Positions 11,475 through 20,841 of a stretch of 64,000 bases of DNA are shown here, one piece after another. Where the stretch lies: contig NZ_CP018139.1 of the NCBI RefSeq assembly GCF_001886615.1, forward strand, positions 868,001 through 932,000, read 5' to 3'. Source of the stretch: Halomonas aestuarii. GTDB taxonomy: Bacteria > Pseudomonadota > Gammaproteobacteria > Pseudomonadales > Halomonadaceae. The notes beneath the pieces were generated by a model. The model saw only the letters and a program-made list of their open reading frames with translations. It was not told where the DNA came from and searched no databases. Both the position numbers and the translations under genes were made by a program. Within the stretch, counting starts at the first letter, position 1; every line of letters begins with the position of its first letter.

Positions 11475-12454
11475 CCCCCGTCATCACCTTCGGCGAGGCG
11501 CTCGTCGACCTGCTCTCCAGCCGTCTCGGCGAGCCCGCCGGCGGAACGGCGGATGCCCCGGAAGTCTTCACCCCCTATGCCGGTGGCGCCCCCGCCAACG
11601 TGGCCGTGGCCTGCGCCCGCCTGGGCGTGCCGAGCCGCTTCCTCGGCATGCTCGGCGAGGATCACTTCGGTGACTTCCTGGCCGCGGAGCTGGCCGCCCA
11701 CGGCGTCGACACCTCCGGCGTGGTGCGCACCCGCGAGGCGCGCACGGCCCTGGCCTTCGTCTCCCGCGACGCCGACGGCGAGCGCACCTTCGACTTCTAC
11801 CGCCCGCCGGCGGCCGACCTCCTCTATCGGCTGGAGCACCTGCCCGCCGGGGTCTTCGCCGACCCCGCCATCGTGCACTTCTGCAGCAACAGCCTGACGG
11901 AGCCCGAGATCGCCGAGACCACCCTGGCCATGGCCGAGATGGCGCGCCGCGCCGGCTGCCTGGTGAGCGTGGACGCCAACCTGCGCCATAACCTCTGGGC
12001 CGACGGCACGGCCGACATCAGCCTGGTCACCCGCCTGCTCGACGCCGCCGACCTGCTCAAGCTCTCGACGGACGAGCTCGACGACCTGCGCGCCGACCAT
12101 CCCCGGGAGGGCTGGCTGGCCGAACGCCTCGCCGCCGGGGTAAAGGTCGCGGTGATCACCGACGGCCCGGGGCAGGTCTCCCTGCTGGGCATCGGCCGGG
12201 AGGAGCGGATCACGCCACCGGTCGTGCAGGCCGTGGACACCACGGCCGGCGGCGATGCCTTCATCGGCGGGCTGCTGGCCGAGATCGCCGAGCTCACCGC
12301 CGCGACGGGCGTCGATAGCGCCTGGCACCAGGACACGGCCTTCCTGCACCGGGCCGTGGAGACCGCCTGCCGTTGCGGCGCCCACGCCGTGACCCGCCCC
12401 GGGGCCTATGCCGCCCTGCCCGACCGCGAGGACCTGGCACGCCTGCGGCGCTGA
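11471..12454 (+). CDS. PfkB-family sugar kinase, probable fructokinase
   Basis: A 327-residue ribokinase/PfkB-family kinase. The N-terminal sugar-binding motif GGAPANVAVACARLG and the C-terminal anion-hole/catalytic motif DTTAGGDAF are present (usual form DTTGAGD, so Ala and Gly are swapped but the Gly-Asp pair is kept). Best match by pattern is fructokinase; 2-keto-3-deoxygluconate kinase is the alternative and would also fit the pathway. Starts by ATGA-type overlap with the mutarotase gene and ends the operon before a strong terminator. Confidence 0.85.
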   Translation: MTPVITFGEALVDLLSSRLGEPAGGTADAPEVFTPYAGGAPANVAVACARLGVPSRFLGMLGEDHFGDFLAAELAAHGVDTSGVVRTREARTALAFVSRDADGERTFDFYRPPAADLLYRLEHLPAGVFADPAIVHFCSNSLTEPEIAETTLAMAEMARRAGCLVSVDANLRHNLWADGTADISLVTRLLDAADLLKLSTDELDDLRADHPREGWLAERLAAGVKVAVITDGPGQVSLLGIGREERITPPVVQAVDTTAGGDAFIGGLLAEIAELTAATGVDSAWHQDTAFLHRAVETACRCGAHAVTRPGAYAALPDREDLARLRR

Positions 12455-12480
12455 TCGCGGCCCGCTCGTCCCACTCTCCC

Positions 12481-12515
12481 CACCCCGGGCCGGCCCTGCC
12501 GGCCCGGGGTGTTTT
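12481..12515 (+). terminator. Terminator of the edd operon
   Basis: A perfect 13-bp GC-rich stem (CACCCCGGGCCGG / CCGGCCCGGGGTG) with a 5-nt loop followed by TTTTC, 26 bp after the kinase stop codon. Confidence 0.85.
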
Positions 12516-12536
12516 CGATCTCACCAAACGCCACCC

Positions 12537-12563
12537 AAAAAAAACCCCGGCCAGGGGCCGGGG
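12537..12563 (-). terminator. Terminator of the zwf-pgl-eda operon
   Basis: A stem CCCCGGCC / GGCCGGGG with a 3-nt loop followed on the minus strand by eight T. It faces eda, opposite the terminator of the converging edd operon. Confidence 0.85.
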
Positions 12564-12624
12564 GAAAACGACAGCAATCGGCTGTCGAGAGAGCACAGGA
12601 ACAACCGGGGTGGACAGGAAGGCC

Positions 12625-13287
12625 TCAGTGGTGGAAGCGCTCCGCCGCCTCGCGGGCCAGGGAGCGGATGGCATCCCAGTCCTCGGCGTCGACCAGCGAC
12701 TTGGGGGTCAGCCAGGAACCGCCCACGCACATCACGTTCTTCAGCGCCAGGTAGTCCTCGGCGTTGTTGATGCCGATCCCGCCGGTGGGGCAGAAGCGTG
12801 CCTCGGGAATCGGGCCGGCGAAGGCCTTGAGCGCCTTGACCCCGCCGCTGGCCTCGGCCGGAAAGAACTTGAAGCGCCGGTAGCCGTACTGCCAGCCCAC
12901 CATCAGCTCGGAGACGGTGGCGATGCCCGGCAGCATGGGCACGGGGCTGCCGACGCCGTAGCGATAGAGCGCCTCGGTGGTGCCGGGGGTGACCACGAAG
13001 TCGGCCCCGACCTGCTCGGCCTGGCGATACTGGGCCGGGGTCAGCACGGTCCCGACGCCGACGCTGGCCTGGGGCAGCGCCGCCTTGATGCGCTCGATGG
13101 CCTCCAGCGCGCAGTCGGTCCGCAGGGTGATCTCGAGCACCGAGAGGCCGCCTTCGACCAGAGCCCTGGCCAGGGGCACGGCATCCTCGATGCGCTGGAT
13201 CGCCAGCACCGGGATCACCTCGGCCTTGAGGCAGATGCTGTCGAGCTCGGTGATGCGGGTGGACGGCAGCTGTTTGTCGATCGTCAT
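12625..13287 (-). CDS. eda: KDPG aldolase (2-keto-3-deoxy-6-phosphogluconate aldolase)
   Basis: A 220-residue class I aldolase that cleaves KDPG to pyruvate and glyceraldehyde 3-phosphate. EITLRT carries the general-base Glu, RRFKFFPAEASGG carries the Schiff-base Lys, and FCPTGGIG forms the phosphate site. Third enzyme gene of the zwf-pgl-eda operon, 29 bp after pgl. Confidence 0.96.
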   Translation of the reverse strand: MTIDKQLPSTRITELDSICLKAEVIPVLAIQRIEDAVPLARALVEGGLSVLEITLRTDCALEAIERIKAALPQASVGVGTVLTPAQYRQAEQVGADFVVTPGTTEALYRYGVGSPVPMLPGIATVSELMVGWQYGYRRFKFFPAEASGGVKALKAFAGPIPEARFCPTGGIGINNAEDYLALKNVMCVGGSWLTPKSLVDAEDWDAIRSLAREAAERFHH

Positions 13288-13316
13288 GTGATAGCTCCAG
13301 AAAGTCGGGCGCGGGC

Positions 13317-13994
13317 TCAGGGGGCCCAGTAGATGGCTGCCGGGCAGGCCAGGAAGGCGCGGATAGGCAACTCTCGGACGTCATCGCCGGAGAGGGCCCG
13401 GGCCAGCACGTCGCGCTTGTCGCTGCCGGTGATGTGCAGGAAGTGGCGCCGGGCCCGATGCAGCCGCTCGGCACTCAGGGTGATGCGCGCCTGGGGCTGG
13501 CTCGGGGTGCGCACCGCCACCAGCGGCTCTTCCGTGGTCAGCGCCAGGGCGAGCTCCTGGCTGTCGGGGAACAGCGAGGCCGTATGGCCGTCGCCGCCCA
13601 TGCCCAGCACCACGGCGCTGGCCGGCCAGGCCAGCCCCGCGAGGCGTGCCGCCACCTCCTCGACCCCCTGCTCGGGCGTCTCGGCGGCGCTGGTCAGGGG
13701 CACGAAGGTGGCCTCGGCGGCCGGCCCCTGCAGCAGGTGCTCGCGGACCAGGCGGGCATTGCTGTCGTCCGCGTCCTCGGTCACCCAGCGCTCGTCGGCC
13801 AGCGTCACCTCGATGCGCGCCCAGGGCAGGTCCATGGGGGCCAGGGCCTGGAAGAAGGGCACCGGGGTCGAGCCGCCGGACAGCACCAGCAGGGCGCGCT
13901 CGCGGGTTGCCAGGTCGGCCCTCAGGGCCTCGGCCACGGCCTCGGCCAGCTGGCGGGCGAGCTGTTCGCGGGGCGTCGGGGTCGTGTCGGTCAT
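13317..13994 (-). CDS. pgl: 6-phosphogluconolactonase
   Basis: A 225-residue lactonase of the DevB/Pgl family that hydrolyses 6-phosphogluconolactone. VLSGGSTPVPFFQAL, TLADERWV and LGMGGDGHTASLFP are hallmark segments. Between zwf and eda in the operon. Its ATG begins 1 nt after the stop of a 30-codon open frame that resembles the zwf C-terminus; the ribosome-binding sequence (GAGGA) lies inside that frame. Confidence 0.95.
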   Translation of the reverse strand: MTDTTPTPREQLARQLAEAVAEALRADLATRERALLVLSGGSTPVPFFQALAPMDLPWARIEVTLADERWVTEDADDSNARLVREHLLQGPAAEATFVPLTSAAETPEQGVEEVAARLAGLAWPASAVVLGMGGDGHTASLFPDSQELALALTTEEPLVAVRTPSQPQARITLSAERLHRARRHFLHITGSDKRDVLARALSGDDVRELPIRAFLACPAAIYWAP

Positions 13995-13995
13995 C

Positions 13996-14088
13996 TCAAT
14001 GGTCCTCGTACCCGCTGCGGCCGTCCCGGGTGATCATGGCGGCCTCGAGAGAGTCGCCACCGGCCCCCGGGGCCAAGCGGTATTGCAT
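13996..14088 (-). CDS. 30-codon ORF resembling the Zwf C-terminus
   Basis: A short open frame filling the zwf-pgl gap. It starts 1 nt after the zwf stop and ends 1 nt before the pgl start. Its last 15 codons including stop (AMITRDGRSGYEDH) copy the zwf end ([14 protein letters not shown]). At DNA level 38 of 45 bases agree, and three of the changed codons are synonymous. It has no obvious ribosome site of its own, so expression would need coupling to zwf. It may be a duplication remnant that now carries the pgl ribosome-binding site, or a translated coupling peptide. Confidence 0.45.
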   Translation of the reverse strand: MQYRLAPGAGGDSLEAAMITRDGRSGYEDH

Positions 14089-14089
14089 A

Positions 14090-15601
14090 TCAGTAGTCTT
14101 CATACCAGCTGCGACCGTCCTGGGTGATCATGGCGATGGAGGCGACCGGCCCCCAGGAGCCGGCGGGATAGCGCCGGGGCGGCTCGTCACGGTCCGCCCA
14201 GGCCTCCACCAGGCTGTCGCACCACTGCCAGGCATGCTCGACCTCGTCGCGGCGCACGAAGAGGTACTGCTGCCCCTTCATGACTTCCAGCAGCAGTCGC
14301 TCGTAGGCATCCGGAATCCGGGTCTTGGGAAAGGCGCTGCTGAAGTCCAGGTGCAGCGGGCCACGTCGCAGGCGCATGCCCTTGTCCAGGCCGCTGTCCT
14401 TGGTCAGGACCTCCAGGGCGATGCCCTCCTCCGGCTGCAGGCGGATCACCAGCTTGTTGGCGGCGAGCCCGCGCTGGTCGGGATCGAAGATGTAGTGGGG
14501 CTGCTGGCGGAAATGGATGATGATCTGAGAGAGCTTCTCCGGCATGCGCTTGCCGGTGCGCAGGTAGAAGGGCACCCCGGCCCAGCGCCAGTTGGCCACC
14601 CCGGTCTTCATGGCCACGAAGGTCTCGGTATGGCTGTCGGTGTTGGCCCCCTCCTCCTCGAGGTAGCCCGGCACGGCCTGGCCGTCGTTGGTGCCGGCCA
14701 TGTACTGGCCGCGCACCACGTCACGCCCCAGCATGTCGTCGGTGAAGGGCTTGAGCGCCTTGAGCACCTTGACCTTCTCGTCGCGGATGGCATCGGCGTC
14801 CAGGTTGGCCGGCGGGTCCATGGCGATCAGGCAGACCAGCTGCAGCAGGTGGTTCTGCACCATGTCCCGCAGCTGGCCGGCCTCGTCGAAGTAGCCCCAG
14901 CGCCCCTCGATGCCCACCTTCTCGGCCACCGTGATCTCGACGTGGGAGATGTGGTTCTGGTTCCACTGGGTGCCGAACAGCGGGTTGGCGAAGCGCAGCG
15001 CGATCAGGTTCTGCACCGTCTCCTTGCCGAGATAATGATCGATGCGGTAGACCCGGGACTCGGGGAAGACCGCGCCGATGGCATCGTTGACCTCGGCGGA
15101 GGACTCGAGATCGAAGCCGATGGGCTTCTCGACCACCACGCGGCTCTGGTCATCGAGGCTGCCGCTGGCCTGAAGGTTGCGGCAGATGTCGCCATAGATC
15201 TTCGCCCCCACCGAGAGGTAGACGACCATGGGGCGGGCCAGGCCGTCCTGGCGCCACTCGCGGACGGCGGCGTAGCCCTCGGGCTCGAGGAAGTCGAGCT
15301 GCAGGAAGTCCAGGCGGGCGAGGAAGCGCTTCAGCACCTCCCGATCGAGCTCCGCGGCATTCACGTGGGTCTTGAGCGATGCCTCGACCCGGCCCCGGAA
15401 GCCCTCCCGGTCGAGCTCCTGGCGCGCCAGGCCCAGCATCCGGGTGCTGTCGTCCAGGAGCCCCTCGCGGTCGAGGTGATAGAGCGCCGGAAAGAGCTTG
15501 CGCTGGGCCAGGTCGCCGAGCGCACCGAACAGCGCCAGATCGATTGCGGTGCTGCCGGCATCGGTGGCCCGGGCCTCGCCGGGTCGCTTGCGTTGTGTCA
15601 T
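14090..15601 (-). CDS. zwf: Glucose-6-phosphate 1-dehydrogenase
   Basis: A 503-residue NADP-dependent dehydrogenase that oxidises glucose 6-phosphate to 6-phosphogluconolactone. The nucleotide-binding loop [16 protein letters not shown] and the active-site motif [14 protein letters not shown] are intact. First gene of the zwf-pgl-eda operon and divergent from hexR, whose product normally represses it. Length is standard. Confidence 0.97.
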   Translation of the reverse strand: MTQRKRPGEARATDAGSTAIDLALFGALGDLAQRKLFPALYHLDREGLLDDSTRMLGLARQELDREGFRGRVEASLKTHVNAAELDREVLKRFLARLDFLQLDFLEPEGYAAVREWRQDGLARPMVVYLSVGAKIYGDICRNLQASGSLDDQSRVVVEKPIGFDLESSAEVNDAIGAVFPESRVYRIDHYLGKETVQNLIALRFANPLFGTQWNQNHISHVEITVAEKVGIEGRWGYFDEAGQLRDMVQNHLLQLVCLIAMDPPANLDADAIRDEKVKVLKALKPFTDDMLGRDVVRGQYMAGTNDGQAVPGYLEEEGANTDSHTETFVAMKTGVANWRWAGVPFYLRTGKRMPEKLSQIIIHFRQQPHYIFDPDQRGLAANKLVIRLQPEEGIALEVLTKDSGLDKGMRLRRGPLHLDFSSAFPKTRIPDAYERLLLEVMKGQQYLFVRRDEVEHAWQWCDSLVEAWADRDEPPRRYPAGSWGPVASIAMITQDGRSWYEDY

Positions 15602-15615
15602 GTCCGCCCCATCTG

Positions 15616-15682
15616 GTTAACTTACTCAAAAAATAGCGCATACAGGGCGATGCCTGCAATATATTTATGTAAGTTTACAACA
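15616..15682. promoter_or_regulatory. Operator-like repeats in the zwf promoter region
   Basis: TGTAAGTTTACA at 15668-15679 is a palindrome (TGTAA-GT-TTACA) whose core is the inverse of the edd-upstream GTAAACTTAC. The window TGTAAGTTTACAACA also matches the HexR consensus at 13 of 15 positions. A related GTTAACTTAC lies at 15616-15625, just before the zwf start. Confidence 0.45.
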
Positions 15683-15749
15683 ATCTCGTGGCGCGACGAA
15701 GATGACTCCGCCCGCTCCCTTTGCGCTTCCCTCAGGATAGCCAGCATAA

Positions 15750-15764
15750 TGTAGTTAAATCACC
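15750..15764. promoter_or_regulatory. HexR-like operator between zwf and hexR
   Basis: TGTAGTTAAATCACC matches TGTARTWWWAYTACA at 13 of 15 positions. It lies between the divergent zwf and hexR genes, where autoregulation and zwf repression are expected. Confidence 0.55.
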
Positions 15765-15828
15765 ACATCACCCGTGTTCCATCCTGCGCCGCCGATGGCG
15801 CCCCGTCGTCACGGAGACTGCATTGCCC

Positions 15829-16701
15829 ATGGTCAGACACGATCTGCTCGACCGCATCCGCCGGCAGCTCGACGAGCTCAACCGATCCGAACGCAAGGTG
15901 GCCGACGTCATCCTGGCCGATCCGACCTCGGCCACCAGCATGAGCATCGCCACCCTGGCCCAGCTCGCCTCTGTCAGCGAGCCCACGGTCAACCGCTTCT
16001 GCCGAAGCTTCGATGCCAAGGGCTACCCGGACTTCAAGATCAAGCTGGCCCAGAGCCTGGCCGGCGGCACGCCCTACGTCAGCCAGGCGGTGGAGCCGGA
16101 CGACTCCGCGGCCGAGTACACCGGCAAGATCTTCGGCGCCACCATCGCCGCCCTGGACCAGGCCCGCCGCGAGGTCACCCCGGAACGCATCGAGCGCGTC
16201 GTCGACTACCTGACCCAGGCCAGGCAGCTGCACTTCTTCGGACTGGGCGCCTCGGGCGCCGTGGCCCAGGATGCCCAGCACAAGTTCTTCCGCTTCAACC
16301 TGCCGGTCACTGCCTACGTGGACGTGCTGATGCAGCGCATGGTGGCCGCCGCCTGCCACACCGGCGACGTGGTCGTGGTGCTGTCCTGGACCGGCCGCAC
16401 CCGCGACCTGGTCGATATCGCCCGGCTGGCCCGAGAGAACGGCGCCGTGGTGCTCGGCATCACCGCCCCCGATTCGCCGCTGGCCGCCGAGTGCACCGAG
16501 ACCCTGGAGGTCGCCACCCCCGAGGATACCGACTACTACATGCCCATGACCTCGCGCATGATCCAGCTGACGCTGATCGATGTCCTGGCCGCCGGCATGA
16601 CCCTGCGGCGCGGCGAGGACTTCCTGCCCCACCTGAAGAAGATCAAGGACAGCCTGAAGGTGACCCGCTACCCCGCCGACGGACGCGACGACCAGGGTTG
16701 A
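15829..16701 (+). CDS. hexR: HexR, RpiR-family regulator of sugar catabolism
   Basis: A 290-residue RpiR-family protein. The N-terminal helix-turn-helix (residues about 15-70, [19 protein letters not shown]) is followed by a SIS domain (about 125-260) with [22 protein letters not shown] and [13 protein letters not shown], which binds phosphosugars; KDPG is the known HexR effector. The ATG at 15829 is favoured over an upstream in-frame start by the conserved HTH distance and GGAG upstream. Divergent from zwf, as in other Gammaproteobacteria. Confidence 0.92.
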   Translation: MVRHDLLDRIRRQLDELNRSERKVADVILADPTSATSMSIATLAQLASVSEPTVNRFCRSFDAKGYPDFKIKLAQSLAGGTPYVSQAVEPDDSAAEYTGKIFGATIAALDQARREVTPERIERVVDYLTQARQLHFFGLGASGAVAQDAQHKFFRFNLPVTAYVDVLMQRMVAAACHTGDVVVVLSWTGRTRDLVDIARLARENGAVVLGITAPDSPLAAECTETLEVATPEDTDYYMPMTSRMIQLTLIDVLAAGMTLRRGEDFLPHLKKIKDSLKVTRYPADGRDDQG

Positions 16702-16776
16702 TCCTGCCGTGCACGACTTGCCAGGCCGCTGGCGAGACACAACAATGGCGGGCCATTGATCACTCCGGAGACCGAT

Positions 16777-17631
16777 ATGCGCTGGCTTGCCGCATCTGTC
16801 GTCGCCCTGTGCCTGTTCGCCCAGGGCGCCGCCGCCGACACCTTCCGCTTCACCGCCATCCCCGACGAGAACCAGTCGCGCCTGGTCGAACGCTTCTCGA
16901 AGGTGGCGGACTACCTGGAGGGGCGGCTCGGTGTCGAGGTGGAGTACGTGCCCGTGAAATCCTATGGGGCCTCGGTCACCGCCTTCCGCAATGACCAGGT
17001 CCAGCTGGCCTGGTTCGGCGGCCTCTCCGGGGTCCAGGCGCGTCGTCTGGTGCCGGGCTCCGAGGCCCTGGCCCAGGGCAGCGAGGACGCGGCGTTCAAG
17101 AGCTACTTCATCGCCCACCGCTCCACCGGCCTCGAGCGGGCCGATGCGTTGCCCGACGCCATCGAGGACATGAGCCTGACCTTCGGCTCACGCACCTCCA
17201 CCTCCGGGCGCCTGATGCCCGAGCACTTCCTGCGCAAGCGCTTCGAGGAGGCCCCGGACGAGCTGTTCTCTCGGATCGGCTTCTCCGGTGACCACTCCCG
17301 CACCATCGCCCTGGTGGAGGCCGGCACCTGGGACCTGGGGGCGGTCAACTTCAGCGTCTGGGAGGCCGCGGTGGCGGACGGCCGCGTGGATACCGACAAG
17401 GTCGACGTGATCTGGGCCACACCGCCCTACCCGGACTATAACTGGACCGTGCGCGGTGACGTCGACGAGCGGTTCGGCGAGGGCTTCACCGAGAGACTGC
17501 GCGCGGCCCTGCTCGAGATGGACGACCCCGACCTGCTGGCAAGCTTCCCGCGGGAGGGCTTCATCCCCGCCGACAACGCCCTCTACACCCCCATCGAGAA
17601 CGTCGCCGAAGCGCTCGGCCTGCTGCGCTGA
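16777..17631 (+). CDS. Substrate-binding protein, putative selenate/phosphonate-type ABC transporter
   Basis: A 284-residue periplasmic PhnD-family binding protein with a clear signal peptide (residues 1-20). It resembles the group annotated as putative selenate ABC transporter binding proteins (FTAIPDEN, YVPVKSYGASVTAF, WFGGLSGVQARR, FGSRTSTSGRLMPEHF, SFPREGFIPADN). GGAG 6 nt before the ATG decides the start. Overlaps the ATPase gene by one base. The true ligand has not been shown for the family; selenate, phosphonate or another oxyanion are possible. Confidence 0.8.
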   Translation: MRWLAASVVALCLFAQGAAADTFRFTAIPDENQSRLVERFSKVADYLEGRLGVEVEYVPVKSYGASVTAFRNDQVQLAWFGGLSGVQARRLVPGSEALAQGSEDAAFKSYFIAHRSTGLERADALPDAIEDMSLTFGSRTSTSGRLMPEHFLRKRFEEAPDELFSRIGFSGDHSRTIALVEAGTWDLGAVNFSVWEAAVADGRVDTDKVDVIWATPPYPDYNWTVRGDVDERFGEGFTERLRAALLEMDDPDLLASFPREGFIPADNALYTPIENVAEALGLLR

Positions 17632-18356
17632 TGGGCGACTCCCGCCGCCCCCTGCTGTGCCTGGACGACGTTGACCTGGGACATGGCGACCGGGTGGTAC
17701 TGCCGGGCCTGCGCCTCACGCTCCGGCAGGGCGAGCGCGTGGCCCTGCTCGGCCCCAGCGGAGCCGGAAAGTCGACCCTGCTGGGGGCCCTGCGGGGGCG
17801 ACTCGGCGATACGGCCGCCTGGTGCCCCCAGCAGCATGGCCTGGTGCCTCAGCTGGCGGTCTATCACAACGTCTACATGGGACGCCTCGCCGAGCACTCG
17901 GCCCTGGCCAACCTGTGGAACCTGGTACGCCCGCTGGCCCGCCCCTGGCGACAGGTCGCCGAGCTCTGCGACGCCCTGGGCCTGGAGGGACTGATGCGCC
18001 GCCCGGTCGGCCAGCTCTCCGGCGGCCAGCGCCAGCGGGTGGCCATCGCCCGGGCGCTCTACCAGCAGCGCGCCCTGTTCCTCGGCGACGAACCCGTGGC
18101 CAGCGTTGACCCCCATCAGGCGCTGCGCCTGCTGGCCCTGATCGACGCACGCCACGCCACCTCGGTGATCGCCCTGCACCAGCGGGAACTGGCCCTTACC
18201 CACTTCGACCGGGTCTGGGGGCTGCGCGATGGGCGGCTGGTGATCGACGCCTCGGCGCGTGACCTCACCCTGGCGGACCTGGACGCCCTCTACCCGGATG
18301 CCGGCAACCCCGTCGCGTCGGCCTCGCCGGGGGACGAGGCAGGAGGCCGGCCTTGA
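17631..18356 (+). CDS. ABC transporter ATPase (PhnC-like)
   Basis: A 241-residue ATPase with Walker A GPSGAGKSTLLGAL, signature LSGGQRQRVAIARAL and Walker B ALFLGDEPVASVDP. TGATG overlap with the binding-protein gene and TTGA overlap with the permease gene show one coupled operon. It powers the oxyanion-type transporter. Confidence 0.88.
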   Translation: MGDSRRPLLCLDDVDLGHGDRVVLPGLRLTLRQGERVALLGPSGAGKSTLLGALRGRLGDTAAWCPQQHGLVPQLAVYHNVYMGRLAEHSALANLWNLVRPLARPWRQVAELCDALGLEGLMRRPVGQLSGGQRQRVAIARALYQQRALFLGDEPVASVDPHQALRLLALIDARHATSVIALHQRELALTHFDRVWGLRDGRLVIDASARDLTLADLDALYPDAGNPVASASPGDEAGGRP

Positions 18357-19867
18357 CGGCGGCAGGCCTGACACCCAGACCCGGCTGGCTGCGCGGGCAG
18401 AGCACGGGGCTGCGCCTGGCTCGCCACAGCCTGGCGCTGGTGGCACTGGCGATCGTGCTGGTGCCCTTCGCCGACCTGTCGGTGCTGACCCGCGATCCCT
18501 GGGGCGAGCTCGCGCGCATGGCCGGGGGACTGGCCTGGCCGGCCTGGGGGACGGTGGAGTCGCCCCTGGAGGCCATCGGGCTGACCGTGGCGGTGGCCCT
18601 CTGGGGGACGCTCGGCGGTATACTGCTGGGCTTTCCCCTGGCGCTGGTGTTTTCCCGGTCGCGGCTGGTGCGCGCCGGCTGCGCCTTCGTGCGGGCGATC
18701 CATGAGCTGTTCTGGGCCCTGCTCTTCCTGCAGGTGTTCGGCCTCTCGGCCGCCACGGCGCTGCTGGCCTTGGCCATTCCCTACGCCGGCATCTTCGCCA
18801 AGGTCTATGCCGAGATCCTCGAGCAGATCCCGGGGGCGCCGAGGGAGGCCCTGCCGCCCGGCATCGGCCGACTGTCGCGCTTCGTCTATACGGAGCTGCC
18901 GCTGGCCTGGACCCGGCTAGCGGCCTATACCCGCTACCGCTTCGAGTGCGCCCTGCGGGCCAGCGTGCTGCTGGGCTTCGTCGGCCTGCCGACCCTGGGC
19001 TTCCAGCTGGAGACCGCCTTCCGCGAGGGGCGCTACCACGAGGCCGGGGCGCTGCTGTGGCTCTTCTACCTGCTGATCGCGAGCCTGCCCTGGTGGGGAC
19101 ACCGGCGGCTGATCCCGCTGTTGGCGATCGGCGTCGGCTTCCTGCTGGGGCCCTGGCCGGAGGTCAACGGCGGCCTGCTGTGGCGCTTCGTCAGCCAGGA
19201 CATCTGGCCGCCGGCGCTGCTGGAGGGCGACTGGCGGGGGCTCGCCGACTGGCTGGCGAGGATCCCCGACCTGGGGCCCGCCATCGGCAACACCCTGCTG
19301 CTCGGCCTGCTGGGCAGCGTGGGGTCGCTGCTGGTGGCCCTGGCGCTGTGGCCGCTCGCCTGTCGTCACTTCGGCCATCCCGCCACCCGGCTGGCCGGCC
19401 GGGGCCTGCTGCTCTTCCTGCGCTCGACGCCCGAGCTGATGCTGGCCTTTCTCTTCCTGCTGCTGCTGGGCCCGTCGCTGCTGCCCGCCTGGCTGGCGCT
19501 GTCGCTGCACAACGGCGCACTGATCGCCTTCCTGGTGGCGCGTCACGCCGATGCGGTCACCCCGGGCATGCCCGATGCCACGGGGGCCGGCCGCCTCGCC
19601 TACGAGCTGCTGCCCCGGATCTATCCGGGCATGCTGGCGCTGCTCTATTACCGCGCCGAGGTGATCCTGCGCGAGACGGCCATCCTGGGCATGCTGGGCG
19701 TGGCGACCCTGGGCTACTACATCGACGCGAACTTCCAGTACCTGCTGTTCGACGTCGCCTTCTTCCTGCTGCTGGTCACTGCGATGCTCAACATCGCCGT
19801 GGATGCCCTCTCCCGGAGGCTGCGCCCGCGCGAGGCCGCCGTCATCGACGACCCCTGCGAGCGCTAG
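18353..19867 (+). CDS. Fused double-permease subunit of the oxyanion ABC transporter
   Basis: A 504-residue membrane protein containing two consecutive PhnE-like permease halves. The first (about residues 60-260) has an EAA-type loop around IPGAPREALPPGIG; the second (about 300-490) has one around LAYELLPRIYPGM. PhnE subunits are normally about 250 residues and dimerise, so this gene carries both halves in one chain. It probably starts at TTG (18353), overlapping the ATPase stop. Confidence 0.85.
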   Translation: MTAAGLTPRPGWLRGQSTGLRLARHSLALVALAIVLVPFADLSVLTRDPWGELARMAGGLAWPAWGTVESPLEAIGLTVAVALWGTLGGILLGFPLALVFSRSRLVRAGCAFVRAIHELFWALLFLQVFGLSAATALLALAIPYAGIFAKVYAEILEQIPGAPREALPPGIGRLSRFVYTELPLAWTRLAAYTRYRFECALRASVLLGFVGLPTLGFQLETAFREGRYHEAGALLWLFYLLIASLPWWGHRRLIPLLAIGVGFLLGPWPEVNGGLLWRFVSQDIWPPALLEGDWRGLADWLARIPDLGPAIGNTLLLGLLGSVGSLLVALALWPLACRHFGHPATRLAGRGLLLFLRSTPELMLAFLFLLLLGPSLLPAWLALSLHNGALIAFLVARHADAVTPGMPDATGAGRLAYELLPRIYPGMLALLYYRAEVILRETAILGMLGVATLGYYIDANFQYLLFDVAFFLLLVTAMLNIAVDALSRRLRPREAAVIDDPCER

Positions 19868-19914
19868 GCGTCCCGGCCGGCGGGGAGAGTGACGCGCCCC
19901 GCCGGCCGGGACGC
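19868..19914. terminator. Long hairpin between converging genes
   Basis: A perfect 18-bp stem (GCGTCCCGGCCGGCGGGG and its complement) with an 11-nt loop directly after the permease stop codon and just before the end of the converging ridA-like gene. No clear T run, so it may act as a bidirectional weak terminator or RNA stabiliser. Confidence 0.65.
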
Positions 19915-19925
19915 ACCAGGGCATG

Positions 19926-20288
19926 TCAGTCGCCCGACACCAGCGCGGTAACGGTGATCTCCACCTTCAGCTCGTCGGCGGGCATGGGGGCACAGACGCA
20001 GGTACGGGCCGGCGCATGGCCGGTGGGCACCCAGTCATCCCAGACGGCATTCATGGCGGCGAAGTCATGACCGTCCTTGAGGTAGATGGTCGCCGAGAGC
20101 AGGTGCTCGCGGTCGGAGCCGATCTCGGCGAGCAGCGCATCGACCCGCTCCAGCATGCTCCGGGTCTGCTCGGTGATGTCGCCATGGCGGGCCTCGGGGC
20201 CGGCCACCTGGCCGCACAGCCAGGCCACGCCGTTGTGGATCACTGCACGACTCATGCGCGCCTTGGTGTCGTGTCGTTCGATGGTCAT
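19926..20288 (-). CDS. RidA-family protein
   Basis: A 120-residue YjgF/YER057c/UK114-family protein. Segments [31 protein letters not shown] and the C-terminal VEITVTAL are characteristic. Family members hydrolyse reactive enamine/imine intermediates. The catalytic Arg of true RidA would be expected near [10 protein letters not shown], where an Arg is present. Stands alone, transcribed toward the ABC operon. Confidence 0.85.
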   Translation of the reverse strand: MTIERHDTKARMSRAVIHNGVAWLCGQVAGPEARHGDITEQTRSMLERVDALLAEIGSDREHLLSATIYLKDGHDFAAMNAVWDDWVPTGHAPARTCVCAPMPADELKVEITVTALVSGD

Positions 20289-20337
20289 CGGGGTCTCTCC
20301 GTCGGTTCTCGTTATACCGGGTCACGCCGGGGTGGCA

Positions 20338-20679
20338 TCACTCGGCACAGTCGATGCATTTCAGCACCAGGGGGTCCTGCTCCAGGCGCCGGGCGGCGAT
20401 CCAGTCGCCACAGGCGATGCACTCGCCGTACTCGCCCCGGTCGATGCGCTCGAGGGCGCTGGTGATGCGTCGCAGCGCCAGCTGGCGCCGCTCCTCCTCG
20501 GCCTTGGCCATGGCCTGCCCCTGCAGGGCGTCCATGCGCGACAGGCGCCCCACCGAGGTCTGGTCCAGCATCACGGTGTCGCGGGCGTCGCGGCTGGCGT
20601 CGCTCTGCTCCAGCAGCTCGGCGCGCAGCGCGTGCAGGCGCCTCACCACGGACGCCATCTCCAGGTCGGGATGATTCAT
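20338..20679 (-). CDS. DksA/TraR-type zinc-finger protein
   Basis: A 113-residue protein with an N-terminal coiled coil (about residues 5-80) and a C-terminal four-Cys zinc finger (ECIACGDWIAARRL followed by KCIDC). DksA-like proteins bind RNA polymerase through the secondary channel. The coiled-coil tip seems to lack the canonical DksA acidic pair, so activity may differ. GGAGG before 20679 supports this start over one eight codons upstream. Confidence 0.85.
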   Translation of the reverse strand: MNHPDLEMASVVRRLHALRAELLEQSDASRDARDTVMLDQTSVGRLSRMDALQGQAMAKAEEERRQLALRRITSALERIDRGEYGECIACGDWIAARRLEQDPLVLKCIDCAE

Positions 20680-20841
20680 CGCCGCCTCCATTCCGGGGAA
20701 CACGGGCCAGCTGCGCCACCCTCCACGTTCAGCTGATACCCTAGGACGCTTTCAGCCATGCGGCCTCAGGGGCACCATCTTGCCACTGCGGCCCTGTCGT
20801 CGCACTCACCTCTTGCCTGTCACGACACCCCGGAGGTCACC

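Noticed and set aside
13646..15754. A 702-codon plus-strand frame opposite zwf and pgl
   Set aside because: Antisense shadow of two well-conserved enzymes; Pro/Arg/Val-rich translation with no domain.
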